Program-made: the position numbers and the translations under genes
Origin: an uncultured Pirellulaceae bacterium
GTDB taxonomy: Bacteria; Planctomycetota; Planctomycetia; Pirellulales; Pirellulaceae
DNA: 52,868 nucleotides
Direction: 5' to 3'
NCBI GenBank assembly: GCA_937944405.1
Contig: CALDYR010000069.1
Coordinates: forward strand, 1 to 52,868
Notes under the pieces: generated by a model
Database searches by the model: none
Seen by the model: only the letters and a program-made list of their open reading frames with translations
What the model was told of the DNA's origin: nothing
Part shown: in pieces, positions 9,112 to 18,768 of the stretch
Position numbering within the stretch: position 1 is the stretch's first letter
Layout of the letters: every line of letters starts with the position of its first letter

Positions 9112-9906
9112 TTAAACTGCGATCGGACCTTTAATCCTCGGCAACGGATCGTAGCCCTCAATAGTAAAATCCTGATAAGTAAACTCAAAAATATCTTCCA
9201 CCGCATCATTCAGTTTCACCGTCGGCGGTCGGCGCGGGGTACGTTCCAGTTGCGTTTGCACTTGATCGAGATGATTTCGATAGATATGGGCATCGCCCAG
9301 AGTATGCACGAACTGGCCCGGTTTGAGCCCCGTCACCTGTGCCATCATCATCAGCAAAAACGAATAAGAGGCGATGTTAAACGGTACTCCCAAGAAAATA
9401 TCAGCGCTGCGTTGATATAGTTGGCACGATAAAGTCCCATCGGCCACGTAAAACTGAAAAAAACAATGGCAGGGAGGAAGCTTCATCTTGGGGACTTCAG
9501 CAACATTCCATGCGCTTACGATCAAACGGCGCGAATCTGGATTGTTTTTTATCTGATCGACCACCTGTGCGATCTGGTCGATCGTGGCACCGTCGGCGCA
9601 CTGCCACGACCGCCACTGCGAACCGTAGACCGGGCCAAGGTCGCCATTTTCATCGGCCCATTGATCCCAGATTTTAACGCCGTGTTCTTTTAAGTAACCG
9701 ATGTTGGTGTCGCCTTTTAGAAACCACAGCAGTTCATAAATGATGCTTGGTAGATGCAGTTTTTTGGTGGTCATCAGGGGGAATCCATCTTTGAGATCGA
9801 ATCTCATCTGATAGCCAAAGACGCTGCGAGTACCAACGCCGGTGCGGTCCGTTTTTTCGGTGCCCGATTCCAATACGTGTTTCAAAAGTTCGAGATACTG
9901 TTTCAT
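9112..9906 (-). CDS. thyA: Thymidylate synthase (ThyA type)
   Basis: 264 residues, exactly the E. coli ThyA length. The nucleophile lies in [10 protein letters not shown] (C146). Substrate-binding elements are visible: DRTGVGT near residue 20, the [11 protein letters not shown] arginine region, and the C-terminal folate-closing residues ending in PIAV. It converts dUMP and methylene-THF to dTMP and dihydrofolate. It is upstream of folA on the same strand. No thyX was seen in the window. Confidence 0.97.
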   Translation of the reverse strand: MKQYLELLKHVLESGTEKTDRTGVGTRSVFGYQMRFDLKDGFPLMTTKKLHLPSIIYELLWFLKGDTNIGYLKEHGVKIWDQWADENGDLGPVYGSQWRSWQCADGATIDQIAQVVDQIKNNPDSRRLIVSAWNVAEVPKMKLPPCHCFFQFYVADGTLSCQLYQRSADIFLGVPFNIASYSFLLMMMAQVTGLKPGQFVHTLGDAHIYRNHLDQVQTQLERTPRRPPTVKLNDAVEDIFEFTYQDFTIEGYDPLPRIKGPIAV

Positions 9907-10126
9907 CCTATTATTTTAAACCCTCCCCGGGCGTGCTGGCAATCCAGTACTGCCAATCCAGCACCCCGAATTTTCGCGCTGATGATCAAGCGAACTGATG
10001 ATCGATCGAGAATAGATTGTCGTTTTAGAGTTCGCTGGAATTCCTCTCCGCGGAAAATACGGGCGAATCCGATTGTGAAACAGGCCCTCCATTTTTCGCG
10101 CCGCCCTGAGTCTTGGTCAGCCATGA

Positions 10127-12004
10127 TTAAGCGATGCTTCGGCCGTTAATGATCGAGCACAATTCCGCGATGTCGACCGGTTTGACCAAGTGATTATCGA
10201 ACCCCGCTGACAAGATCATTTCTCGCTCGTGCTTTTGGCCATAACCGGTCAGGGCCACAAAAAAGGTGTCGTTAAGGCTTTCGGCGTGCCGAAGCGCGCG
10301 AATAACTTCAATACCATCCTTGCCCGGCAACCCGATGTCGACCAAGACGATCTTTGGTGCAAGCCGGGGAATGTTATCCACTGCACTTTGGCCATCTTCG
10401 AACGTGGTGACGTCGAACCCTCGTGATTGCAGCGCCATCGATAACGCCAATCGCGAATCTTCATTATTCTCCACCAAGACCAAACTGTCTTCTGATTTTT
10501 TGGGCAGCGGTGCCGAATCACTGACGTTGGTCGATTCGATCGGCAATCGAATCTCAAATTCACAACCGCCGATTTCCCCAGGGCTGACAACGCTGACCGT
10601 TCCGCGGTGTGCATCGACAATTTTTTTCACCAGGTAAAGACCCACTCCCAACCCGCCGGCCTTGCGATCAAGCGGTTGCTCTTCTTGAAAAAACAGGTCG
10701 AACACGTTACCGACCGAATCGGGCGCGATCCCCTGACCGGAATCGCAAACACTGGTTACGACCATATCGCCTACGATCGCACAACCAATCTTGATAGCGC
10801 TGTCATGCGCGGAAAACTTACAGGCGTTGTCAATAAGATTCATAAACGCTTGGGTCAGCCGCACTCGATCGCCTCGTATCGTTGCTTTTTTCGTATCACA
10901 GGAGAACTTAAGACTTTGATTTTTCTTGGCGTAGATCGATTCGGCGCTTTCAACAACTTCGTTAAGCAGTTCGGCGTAGCAAATCGTTTCCTCTTCAAAC
11001 AGAATCTGATTTTGACTGACGCGGCTCACGTTCAGCAAATCGTTTAACAGTCGTGAGATAACCGTCGTTTGCCGCCTAATGATACCCACCGACGTTCTAA
11101 ACTGCGGCGACAACGTCTCCGACATATCCGAATGGTCGCCGAAAATATCAATGGCGTATTGAATTCCGGCTACCGGGTTCCGCAGTTCATGCGACAACAT
11201 CGACAAAAAGGAATCACGATACTTCAAGCGGTCGGCGGCAAGGATCTCTGCATTTTTCAAATCGTTGATGTCCGCAATCGTACCTGCCAAAGATGACGTT
11301 TCACCATCGTTATTGAGCTCGCGGTTGCCGATCAAGCGAAACCAACGATACTCACCCGTCGCCGTCCGGCAGCGGAACTCGTTCACGTAAGAAGCCCCCT
11401 GTAATTCTACAGCTCCGCAATCGTATAAAACGTGCCCCCGATCTTCGGGGTGCACACGCCGCAACAAACATTCAATTGAATTGTCTAGATCGCCCTCAGA
11501 AAGCCCCAACAACCCCTCGATGTGTTCCGCGAAAATCCAATCGTCGCGTGACGTATCCAGTTCCCAGAACGCGATCAAATGACTTTTTAGGGCCAGATCA
11601 AAATTCCAATCAGCGCGATGTCGTTGTTTTTTACTTTTGGTAAGAACAGTGCAGTAAACAAAAATTCCGTCAGGAGTTCCATCGGCCGCTAAGTTCGGCA
11701 CCAGTTCAGTACGAAAGACCGACGTCGCACCGTCCTCCTTCTGCGAGACAGAGAACTCTTGCCGGTTCCCACTGGCCGCCTCGATAAAGTGGTCAACATA
11801 GGACTCAAAAAAGTCTGCGTTGTAGAGTTCACGGATGTGTTTTCCGATGACCGCCCCCCGGACCTCGGGGTGACTTTCACGATAGGCCTGGTTCGCAAAT
11901 CGAATCGTCAAATCCGGACCGAGAAAAGAAACTCGAACTGGCGACGAATCGAGCATCTTCAACAAAACTTCTGCTGAATTTGTATCGGGAGTATTCACAA
12001 ACAC
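10127..12004 (-). CDS. PAS-domain hybrid sensor histidine kinase with C-terminal receiver
   Basis: 625 residues with a GTG start at 12004; other nearby starts are possible. Domain order: PAS (~15-120), PAS/PAC (~140-250), HisKA with the phosphoacceptor histidine H272 in SHELRNP, HATPase (N393 in NLIDNACKF, DSGQGI at 421, GLGVGL at 451-456), and a receiver (~505-625) with phosphoacceptor D556 in LVDIGLPG and the conserved K608. No membrane segment is evident, so it is a cytosolic sensor. Its start lies only 15 bases after the end of a dead NIPSNAP gene on the same strand, so its promoter may lie within or before that pseudogene. No output regulator is adjacent; the partner is probably elsewhere. 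Confidence 0.9.
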   Translation of the reverse strand: MFVNTPDTNSAEVLLKMLDSSPVRVSFLGPDLTIRFANQAYRESHPEVRGAVIGKHIRELYNADFFESYVDHFIEAASGNRQEFSVSQKEDGATSVFRTELVPNLAADGTPDGIFVYCTVLTKSKKQRHRADWNFDLALKSHLIAFWELDTSRDDWIFAEHIEGLLGLSEGDLDNSIECLLRRVHPEDRGHVLYDCGAVELQGASYVNEFRCRTATGEYRWFRLIGNRELNNDGETSSLAGTIADINDLKNAEILAADRLKYRDSFLSMLSHELRNPVAGIQYAIDIFGDHSDMSETLSPQFRTSVGIIRRQTTVISRLLNDLLNVSRVSQNQILFEEETICYAELLNEVVESAESIYAKKNQSLKFSCDTKKATIRGDRVRLTQAFMNLIDNACKFSAHDSAIKIGCAIVGDMVVTSVCDSGQGIAPDSVGNVFDLFFQEEQPLDRKAGGLGVGLYLVKKIVDAHRGTVSVVSPGEIGGCEFEIRLPIESTNVSDSAPLPKKSEDSLVLVENNEDSRLALSMALQSRGFDVTTFEDGQSAVDNIPRLAPKIVLVDIGLPGKDGIEVIRALRHAESLNDTFFVALTGYGQKHEREMILSAGFDNHLVKPVDIAELCSIINGRSIA

Positions 12005-12019
12005 AATCGAAATAGAGAA

Positions 12020-12824
12020 TTAGAACTGAGAGCAGGAAACAGGAGAAAGAAACCAATTTTTGGCCGTGGAAGCGGTGGCCTTGTACTTGGGGTCTTTTTT
12101 TATTTCCTTCCAACCTTGCGCACCCAAGAAAGTTCCCCATGAGCTTGATGATCGGCCAAACTTTTGGCCGACAGCATGTAAACGAGATTCGGAAGGTCGG
12201 GACCGGTCAGCGTTTCACCAAAGAACCGGGCCCAGTTTTACCTCACGCATCAACTGTGTCTCACCGCTATCGAACATTTCGACTTTTAACCGCGTGTGTC
12301 GTTTGGTGTGACTTTCATACAATCTAAATTCGAACCCCCGATCGTTTTTTCCATTGAATAACCCGTCAATTCCGTTTGCGGCATCCCCACAAACGCCTTG
12401 AGCAGTCTACTTTCAATTCGATCAAACATTCCGTCGCGTTTCTTGCAGTCCAGATACTTTTCCGCCGCCAGAAGATACTTGGGGTCTCTTCCTGACTTTT
12501 GATTGTGGTTGCTAAAGGATTCGAGGTTGGCACAAGGAATCACCATGTAAATCGAATGGTCGTTGGAATCCTTGAGATTATGAAATGCGCCAACGTTTTC
12601 GATTTTCTGTCGATTAAGCACCGGCAACGGCGCGGCCCGCAAATACTCGTCGGCGATTCGCTGTTTCTCGAAGTCATAAATCTTGTAGATGCGAAGCTCC
12701 TAATACTGAAGCGCGGGCTCATCAGCCATCGACGGGGCCGACATTCCAACCAACAACGTGACGCAAAACAGCAGACGGACAACAGCAGACGGACAACAAA
12801 CCAAACGCAGATCCGTCGGGCCAC
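12020..12824 (-). pseudogene. NIPSNAP-family secreted protein, broken by five lesions
   Basis: Reading the minus strand across frames rebuilds a full-length NIPSNAP protein of ~265 residues: signal peptide from a GTG at 12824, ADEPALQY-x-ELRIYKIYDFEKQ, IYMVIPCANLESF, RIESRLLKAFVGMPQ, FEFRLYESHTKRH, MFDSGETQLMREV, LVYMLSAKSLADHQAH, GWKEIKKDPKYKA, with a natural-looking TAA at 12020-12022. Lesions: a 14-bp tandem duplication in the signal peptide (12767-12794), an in-frame TAG at 12700-12702 where the family has an aromatic residue, and frameshifts near 12340, 12223 and 12137. NIPSNAP genes are common in planctomycetes next to DUF1501-type clusters; function is unknown. The reconstruction rests on my manual translation and memory of the family pattern. 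Confidence 0.88.
12767..12794. repeat. 14-bp perfect tandem duplication (frameshifting)
   Basis: AACAGCAGACGGAC occurs at 12767-12780 and again at 12781-12794, followed by AACA. Removing one copy restores the NIPSNAP signal-peptide frame from the GTG at 12824 into the ADEP cleavage region, so the duplication is the apparent cause of that frameshift. Confidence 0.95.
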
Positions 12825-12901
12825 GGTGGTATCATCGAATCATCCATCGTTCGAACAGAGGAACTAAAAATTATCAGCGCGATTCCATCGGGCGTGACGG
12901 G

Positions 12902-14545
12902 TTACTTGATCAAATTTTCCAACTGTGGAATGATCGCATCGGCCCACAATTCATAACCCTTGACGTTGGGATGTAGTCCATCAGGCATAATGGATTTTGA
13001 TAGGTTGCCGTCATCATCAAGAAACACTTGGCCAATATCGGTGTAAAAGACATGCGTGTCATCGGCGAAGTCTTTAATGATTTGATTGATCGCGGCGTTT
13101 TGCTGCCGCCACTGGCCGCTGGAAGTTTCGTCACGCGGGAAAATCGCTTGTAAAAGGATTTTGGCGTTGGGCAATTGGGATCGAAGTTCCTTCACGATTT
13201 CGTGAATGCCTGCGGCGGTCTCTTCGGCAGGTTCGACACGGTGACCGGTGTTGTTGGTGCCGATCAACATCATGACGACCTTCGGGGCAATGCCTTGAAT
13301 CTCCCCGTTCCTCAACCGCCACAACACGTGCTCGGTTCGATCGCTGCTGAAGCCAAGGTTGAGGACATCAAAGTTCTTAAAGCGTTTTTTAAATACGGAC
13401 TTCCCTTTTCGCTCCCACCCGTGGGTAATCGAATCGCCAAGGAACACAAAATCGATGTTGTCCATTTCGTTCTTCTGTTTCAATTTGTCCTGATGACGAT
13501 CGTGCCACCACTTCCGTGCCCACGAATCACCATTGACACCTGCGGTCATCGCCAAGGGCAAAGGTTCAACGCCTGGATAGTCGCGCCACGTCCACCGCAG
13601 CGCATCGGGAAAGATTGCGCCACCGTGGTTCCCGTTGTGGGCTCCACCGCCATACTCAAAACGGTGGTCATAATTTTTGTAAACCAGCGCTTTGTGCATT
13701 TGCAAATTCCCCAACGGCCAGTTTCCATGTTCGTTATCCAAATCATTGCTACCATCCTGCAGGTAAACGCGAATAGGTTTGGGATCGGTTTTGCGGATGA
13801 TGCCAGGATAAGTGTCCCCGTGGCGGATATTGGTGAAACTGCCGATGTGGCTGATGATTTTTGAGAATTGATCGGGACGCTCCCAAGCGGCGGTAAACGC
13901 ACAAATACCTCCGCTACTGGCGCCACAAATCGCGCGACCGGCGGGGTCTTGGGTGATGTTAAATTCCGATTCCACCTTCGGCAAAACTTCCTCTGATAAA
14001 AAACGCACATAGTCAGCATTGAGACTGTCGTACTCGCGCGAACGATTTTCAGGCCGCGGACTCCAGCCGCGCTTTTCCGGCAGTGCGTCTTTTATGTGCC
14101 CGGGATCAACAAAAACGCCAATCATGACAGGTATTTGTTTCTTGTGGATTAAGTTATCCATCACCACCGGAGCCCGATACTGCCCATCGCGACTGACGTA
14201 GGCATGTCCGTCTTGATATACCATCAGCGCCGCCGGGTTAGACGAATCGTATTGCTGGGGCACATAAACGTAGTACCGCCGTTTGGTGCCGGGAAAGACC
14301 TTGCTTTCCAACAATTGATGCTCCGTTATCTTCCCCTGAGGCACCTCAGATTGCACCATCGATTCGTACCCCAACGAATAACGGGTTGGTTCGGGTTGAT
14401 CCTGTTGAGCCAGTCCCGTCGCGGTCAGCAGTAACATCGACAACACAAATGCTAACCATGTCAAACGGTGTACTATCTTCGATGTACAAAATTCGAGCCG
14501 CCGGGTAACTATCGTTGGCGTCATCGGTAACATGGGAAGTGTCAT
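12902..14545 (-). CDS. Secreted two-domain hydrolase: alpha/beta esterase fused to SGNH/GDSL hydrolase
   Basis: 547 residues with a signal peptide (hydrophobic core ~31-46, cleavage near GLAQQ). Residues ~70-325 are an esterase-D/IroE-like alpha/beta-hydrolase: the nucleophile elbow is GASSGG (S210) and a histidine in GAHNGNHGG (H303) could complete the triad. Residues ~360-545 are an SGNH hydrolase: block I GDSITHGW (S372), block III GTNN (N431), and block V DGLHPN (D522, H525). Both active sites look intact. Such pairs are often used on acetylated or feruloylated polysaccharides; that substrate is inferred, not shown. It is divergent from the HNH gene downstream on the map. An alternative start at residue 8 (MTP) would shorten the signal region. 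Confidence 0.88.
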   Translation of the reverse strand: MTLPMLPMTPTIVTRRLEFCTSKIVHRLTWLAFVLSMLLLTATGLAQQDQPEPTRYSLGYESMVQSEVPQGKITEHQLLESKVFPGTKRRYYVYVPQQYDSSNPAALMVYQDGHAYVSRDGQYRAPVVMDNLIHKKQIPVMIGVFVDPGHIKDALPEKRGWSPRPENRSREYDSLNADYVRFLSEEVLPKVESEFNITQDPAGRAICGASSGGICAFTAAWERPDQFSKIISHIGSFTNIRHGDTYPGIIRKTDPKPIRVYLQDGSNDLDNEHGNWPLGNLQMHKALVYKNYDHRFEYGGGAHNGNHGGAIFPDALRWTWRDYPGVEPLPLAMTAGVNGDSWARKWWHDRHQDKLKQKNEMDNIDFVFLGDSITHGWERKGKSVFKKRFKNFDVLNLGFSSDRTEHVLWRLRNGEIQGIAPKVVMMLIGTNNTGHRVEPAEETAAGIHEIVKELRSQLPNAKILLQAIFPRDETSSGQWRQQNAAINQIIKDFADDTHVFYTDIGQVFLDDDGNLSKSIMPDGLHPNVKGYELWADAIIPQLENLIK

Positions 14546-14671
14546 TTTGATCCGTTCAGTTGTTTCATTTCATTCGCAAACTCCATCATAACAATCGGTG
14601 TTTAAAATTGGGGTGGTGATAAATTTTTCTTCGTCAAATTTATACAAGTTTAAACAAACCAATGTCGGTAA

Positions 14672-14968
14672 ATGAACATGGCTAAAGACAGAACTCACCC
14701 CTGTCAACTTTGCCAAAGATCGATGAAAAAGGGCACGACCGAGCACCATTTGATTCCGCGGCGGTGCCATCGTAATCGCTGGTTCCAAAAACGTTACACA
14801 CGTCAGCAAATGCAACTTACGATCGACGTATGCCGCGAGTGCCACAATGCCATCCACCGCTTCGTCCCACGCGAAAAAGAACTGGGGCGATACCACAACA
14901 CGATCGAAACGCTCCTCGATCATCCCGAGATCGGGAAATTTGTTACATGGGTCAGCAAACGTAAATAA
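14672..14968 (+). CDS. Small HNH-nuclease-like protein (YisB-type)
   Basis: 98 residues (start at 14672, or 14678 for the MAK start). It has the HNH/zinc pattern: CQLC near the N-terminus, TEHHLIPRR with the catalytic-type histidines, then CRECHNAIH. This resembles small stand-alone HNH proteins such as B. subtilis YisB. No specific target is known. A long antisense frame (14570-14923, minus) overlaps it but has no motifs, so the plus-strand gene is preferred. It ends 24 bases before hemG. Confidence 0.75.
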   Translation: MNMAKDRTHPCQLCQRSMKKGTTEHHLIPRRCHRNRWFQKRYTRQQMQLTIDVCRECHNAIHRFVPREKELGRYHNTIETLLDHPEIGKFVTWVSKRK

Positions 14969-14992
14969 GGTGGCTTATAATCGTGGCCAATC

Positions 14993-16447
14993 ATGAACAA
15001 CAATCTTCCTCCGCGCGATTCCTTTGTACGAACTCAATATAATATGACCGGCGCACAACCCCGATACGCGATTATTGGCGGCGGCATCTCTGGCCTCTCC
15101 GCAGCTTATTATCTTCAAAAGCAAATACCCGATGCGGCCATTACGGTTTTTGAATCTGGCGAACGGTTGGGCGGTGTATTAAAAACCATCCGAACCGGAA
15201 GCTTCTTGATCGAAACCTCCGCCGATATGTTCGTGACCCAGCCCTCAGATGCCTTCGAGCTCTGTCGTGACTTAGGTATCGAAAACGAACTGATCGCAAC
15301 TCTGCCTGTTCAAGATCGTGCTTTTATCGGATTAGGAGACACGATTTTCCCTGTGCCCCAAGGACTGTCGATGATGGTGCCGACCCGGCGACAACCCATT
15401 TTGGACAGCGCCCTGCTGACCAAGCATGGAAAATCACGATTCCTTGGCGAAACTGAAATCGAAGCCCTCCCCAACCCCAAAGACGAATCCCTGAAGTCAT
15501 TCGCGATTCGCCGGTTCGGCATCGAAGCTTACGAAAAAATTATCCAACCCATGGTCAGTGGAATCTACACCGCAGACCCTGCCAAACTATCGATGAACGC
15601 GACGATGCAACGTTTCGTCGACATGGAACGGCAGCACGGAAGCCTGATCGCCGCGATGCAGAACAACCGCAACCAAGGCGATTCACAGGCCAGCGGCGCC
15701 CGGTACGCAATGTTCCGCGCTCCCAGTGGCGGGATGTCTACATTGGTTACCGCGCTCATCCAAGCACTGCCTAAAATCGACGTCAAAACAAACACGTTGG
15801 TAACAAACGTTTCCGCCCGATCGGCCACCTCCCCTGGCAACCGCTGGGCCGTCGACGGACGCCCCTTTGACGGCATAATTTTAGCCACCCCAGCGGCCGC
15901 ATCGGCGTCGATGATCGGCGAAACCGATCCGACCTTGGCCGACGCACTCTCAGGCATCACTACCGCTTCGTCAGCGATCGTGGTGTTGGCCATCGCAAGG
16001 TCGCAGTTGAAGACCAACTTCCGCGGATTCGGGATTATCTACCCGCACATTGATGGCGGGCAGGTCATCGCGCTGAGCTTCAGCAGCAATAAATTCGCGG
16101 GTCGCTGCGAGGAAGATGAAGTGTTGATTCGATGTTTCATCGGAGGTGCGTTGCAAAGCGATTTAGTCGATTTACCAGACAACAAACTAATCGAAATCGC
16201 CATCGCACAACTGAACCGTTCGATCGGCCTCGCTGGCGAACCGATCTTCACGGCCGTGTTTCGCTGGAAACAGTGCATGCCCCAATATCACTTGGGGCAT
16301 CTGAGCCGGGTACAGCAAATCGAACAGCAAACCGAACGCCATTATGGATTAGAAATCGCCGGCAATAGCTACCGTGGCGTCGGCATTCCCGCCTGCATCG
16401 CATCGGGGAAGAGCGCCGCTGACCGCATGTTAAAAGCATCCAATTGA
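14993..16447 (+). CDS. hemY: Protoporphyrinogen oxidase, FAD-dependent (HemY/PgoX type)
   Basis: 484 residues from 14993; an internal ATG at 15044 (MTGAQPRYAII) would put the FAD motif at the usual distance and may be the true start. The dinucleotide motif is AIIGGGISGLSAAYYLQ, followed by FESGERLGGV. The middle carries IYTADPAKLSM, typical of protoporphyrinogen oxidases, and the C-terminus has GNSYRGVGIPACIASGK, the second FAD-contact segment. It oxidises protoporphyrinogen IX to protoporphyrin IX, the penultimate heme step, at the membrane. No other heme genes are adjacent. Confidence 0.92.
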   Translation: MNNNLPPRDSFVRTQYNMTGAQPRYAIIGGGISGLSAAYYLQKQIPDAAITVFESGERLGGVLKTIRTGSFLIETSADMFVTQPSDAFELCRDLGIENELIATLPVQDRAFIGLGDTIFPVPQGLSMMVPTRRQPILDSALLTKHGKSRFLGETEIEALPNPKDESLKSFAIRRFGIEAYEKIIQPMVSGIYTADPAKLSMNATMQRFVDMERQHGSLIAAMQNNRNQGDSQASGARYAMFRAPSGGMSTLVTALIQALPKIDVKTNTLVTNVSARSATSPGNRWAVDGRPFDGIILATPAAASASMIGETDPTLADALSGITTASSAIVVLAIARSQLKTNFRGFGIIYPHIDGGQVIALSFSSNKFAGRCEEDEVLIRCFIGGALQSDLVDLPDNKLIEIAIAQLNRSIGLAGEPIFTAVFRWKQCMPQYHLGHLSRVQQIEQQTERHYGLEIAGNSYRGVGIPACIASGKSAADRMLKASN

Positions 16448-16573
16448 ACGGTTGACCACAAACCAAGGGCGAAAAGAAGAATTGTCGTCCACGTTAGACC
16501 AATGAAGCATCGCCGCGTGGAAAAAAACCAAACGCGGCCTAAAAGACCGAAGCAGTAGAGATTAAAGGTTAGA

Positions 16574-17758
16574 TTAGGCGTTAACCAGAATCTCTTCACC
16601 TACCGACCACTCCATGCGGTCGGTTGCATCCCGCACGATGCGGCGGTAAATCGTGTCGCGTTCGATTGGTTCACGACCGGCCTCGCGGATCAACGATTCA
16701 AGCTTTTCGACCGACAGGAACTCCGGTGTTGTGGCTCCGGCGTCGTGGTAAATCAATTCATGTCGAACCGTACCATCGAGGTCATCTGCTCCGTATGACA
16801 ACGCCGTTTGTGCCGTTCCAATTCCCAGCATAATCCAATACGCCTTCACGTGATCGATGTTGTCCAACATCAACCGGCTGACCGCGATCGTCCGCAAGTC
16901 CTCCACAGCGGTCGGTTTTTTGATGTGTGACAGGCCGGTGTTCTCAGGATGGAAAGCTAACGGAATAAAGGTTTGAAAACCGCCGGTTTCATCTTGCAGT
17001 TCACGTAAACGAATCAAATGATCGATCCGATGAAAAGGTTTTTCCACATGCCCATACAGCATCGTGCAGTTGGTCTTGATGTTCAATTGATGGGCCGTGC
17101 GGTGGATGTCGATCCAATTCTTACAGTCGGCTTTGTGTTCGCAAATTTGATCTCGCACTTCTGGGTGAAAAATTTCAGCGCCACCGCCGGGGAGGCTGCC
17201 CAATCCCGCATCACGCAGTTCGGTCAGAATTTGGTCCATCGGTATCTTGGTCAAAAACTCAAACCAATTAAGCTCAACTGCAGTCCAACCTTTGAGGTGC
17301 AACTGCGGGTAGGCATCGTGTAAAATTTGCAGGATGTTTTTGTACCACTCAAATTTTTTCTGGTGGTGTAACCCACCTACAACGTGCATTTCAGTGCAAC
17401 CATTGGCGACCGCTTCGGCACCGCGTTCAAGAATCTGTTCGTCCGACATAACGTAGCTTTTTTCACTTCGTAGATCAGATCGAAAAGCACAAAATATGCA
17501 GCGATAAACACAAACGTTGGTCGCGTTAAGGTGCGTGTTGATGTTGTAGTACGCCGCATTGCCACTTTTACGTTCGCGTACTAGATTCGCCAATTGCCCT
17601 ACATCATTCAGCGGAATTTCGGCATCGTACAGCAGCAACCCGTCGTCCATCGACAAACGTTCGCCAGCTTCAACCTTGTCACGGACAGCTTTAAGTTTCG
17701 GATCAACGGTGTAGATCATCAGGGGGCTCTTTGGGATCGTTTGAAGGTTGCTCGCCAT
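16574..17758 (-). CDS. mqnE: Aminofutalosine synthase, radical SAM (MqnE)
   Basis: 394 residues. The radical-SAM cluster is CVYRCIFC (C83, C87, C90, CxxxCxxC). Family landmarks include YNINTHLNATN before the cluster, GGLHHQKKFEWY, GGGAEIF and TAQTALSYGADDLDGT. It joins 3-[(1-carboxyvinyl)oxy]benzoate and SAM into aminofutalosine in the futalosine menaquinone route. It is the last gene of the ubiE-ubiX-mqnP-mqnE minus-strand cluster, 85 bases after mqnP. A start at the internal ATG (residue 14) is possible. The related MqnC is not in the window. Confidence 0.95.
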   Translation of the reverse strand: MASNLQTIPKSPLMIYTVDPKLKAVRDKVEAGERLSMDDGLLLYDAEIPLNDVGQLANLVRERKSGNAAYYNINTHLNATNVCVYRCIFCAFRSDLRSEKSYVMSDEQILERGAEAVANGCTEMHVVGGLHHQKKFEWYKNILQILHDAYPQLHLKGWTAVELNWFEFLTKIPMDQILTELRDAGLGSLPGGGAEIFHPEVRDQICEHKADCKNWIDIHRTAHQLNIKTNCTMLYGHVEKPFHRIDHLIRLRELQDETGGFQTFIPLAFHPENTGLSHIKKPTAVEDLRTIAVSRLMLDNIDHVKAYWIMLGIGTAQTALSYGADDLDGTVRHELIYHDAGATTPEFLSVEKLESLIREAGREPIERDTIYRRIVRDATDRMEWSVGEEILVNA

Positions 17759-17843
17759 TTACCAAGGCAAAAGTCTATTTTGCCAGCGATTTTCTGTCTA
17801 TCGGTATCTTTTTAACCGCACCGCAACAAAGCTCAATAACGGG

Positions 17844-18740
17844 TTAAAACCAAAGTAAGTCGCACGTTCCGGCCACCAAAAGTCCCACGCTAAGCACCGA
17901 ATTGACGTTAAAGAAAGCGACATTCACACGATCCAGATCATCCGCCGAAACCAGCCAATGCTCATAGACCAACAAACCGGCCACCGCCAGCACCGCGACC
18001 CAATAGACCCACCCAAGGCCCAATTCAGGTCCGCACCAGCGCTTCAACAGAGGCAACAAGATCAAGAATCCAACCATTATCCCGTGGCAAACCGCCGCCA
18101 GCCTCAAAGCCCCGCCAATTCCCAACATCACCGGGACACTGTTGAGTTTCTTCTCCACGTCGTACGCGTAGTCTTGGCAAGCATAAATCATATCGAAACC
18201 GGCAACCCAAAATAAAACCGCAGCCCCCAGAACAACCGCCGGAGCGAGGTCTTCCGGGTTTTCGATGACCACCAAACCCCGGATCGCAATCCAAGCACAC
18301 ACCGGTGCCAGCATCAACGCCAATCCCAACCAAAAATGGGCCAGTGCGGTAAACCGCTTGGTATAGCTGTACCCAAACAAAATCAACAACACCGGAACAG
18401 CCAACAAAAGCGGTAGGTAGTTAGGCAAAAACAGGGCATTTCCCATTAGAAAAATCAGCACCGACCCCAGCGTGAACTTCCAAACGGCCCCCACCGAAAG
18501 TTTGCCCGCCGGCAGATGTCGGCCAGCAGTGCGTGGATTTTCAGCGTCAATGAAGCGGTCAGCCAATCGGTTGAACGCCATCGCAGCACTACGGGCTCCG
18601 ATCATGCAAATGATGATCCCCGCCAGATGCGAACCATCGAATTGGATACCGGCGTCCCCCGAAACCGGGGCAACCCACGCCATCACCGCCGCCAACAACG
18701 CAAAAGGCAACGCAAAGATCGTGTGGCTGAACCGGATCAT
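17844..18740 (-). CDS. mqnP: UbiA-family prenyltransferase (MqnP, menaquinone)
   Basis: 298 residues, very hydrophobic, with about eight membrane segments. The two aspartate-rich prenyl-diphosphate motifs are NRLADRFIDAENPRT and DYAYDVEKK. The start at 18740 (MIRFSHTIFALPFAL) matches the usual opening of this family; the frame upstream runs to a stop without another standard start. Its place between ubiX and mqnE indicates prenylation of the futalosine-pathway naphthoate rather than 4-hydroxybenzoate. It starts 28 bases after the ubiX stop. Confidence 0.92.
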   Translation of the reverse strand: MIRFSHTIFALPFALLAAVMAWVAPVSGDAGIQFDGSHLAGIIICMIGARSAAMAFNRLADRFIDAENPRTAGRHLPAGKLSVGAVWKFTLGSVLIFLMGNALFLPNYLPLLLAVPVLLILFGYSYTKRFTALAHFWLGLALMLAPVCAWIAIRGLVVIENPEDLAPAVVLGAAVLFWVAGFDMIYACQDYAYDVEKKLNSVPVMLGIGGALRLAAVCHGIMVGFLILLPLLKRWCGPELGLGWVYWVAVLAVAGLLVYEHWLVSADDLDRVNVAFFNVNSVLSVGLLVAGTCDLLWF

Positions 18741-18768
18741 CCCCAGAATGTTTTTTAACGTTTCGATT

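Noticed and set aside
14570..14923. 117-codon minus-strand frame
   Set aside because: Antisense to the HNH gene, which has recognisable zinc/HNH motifs; this frame has none.
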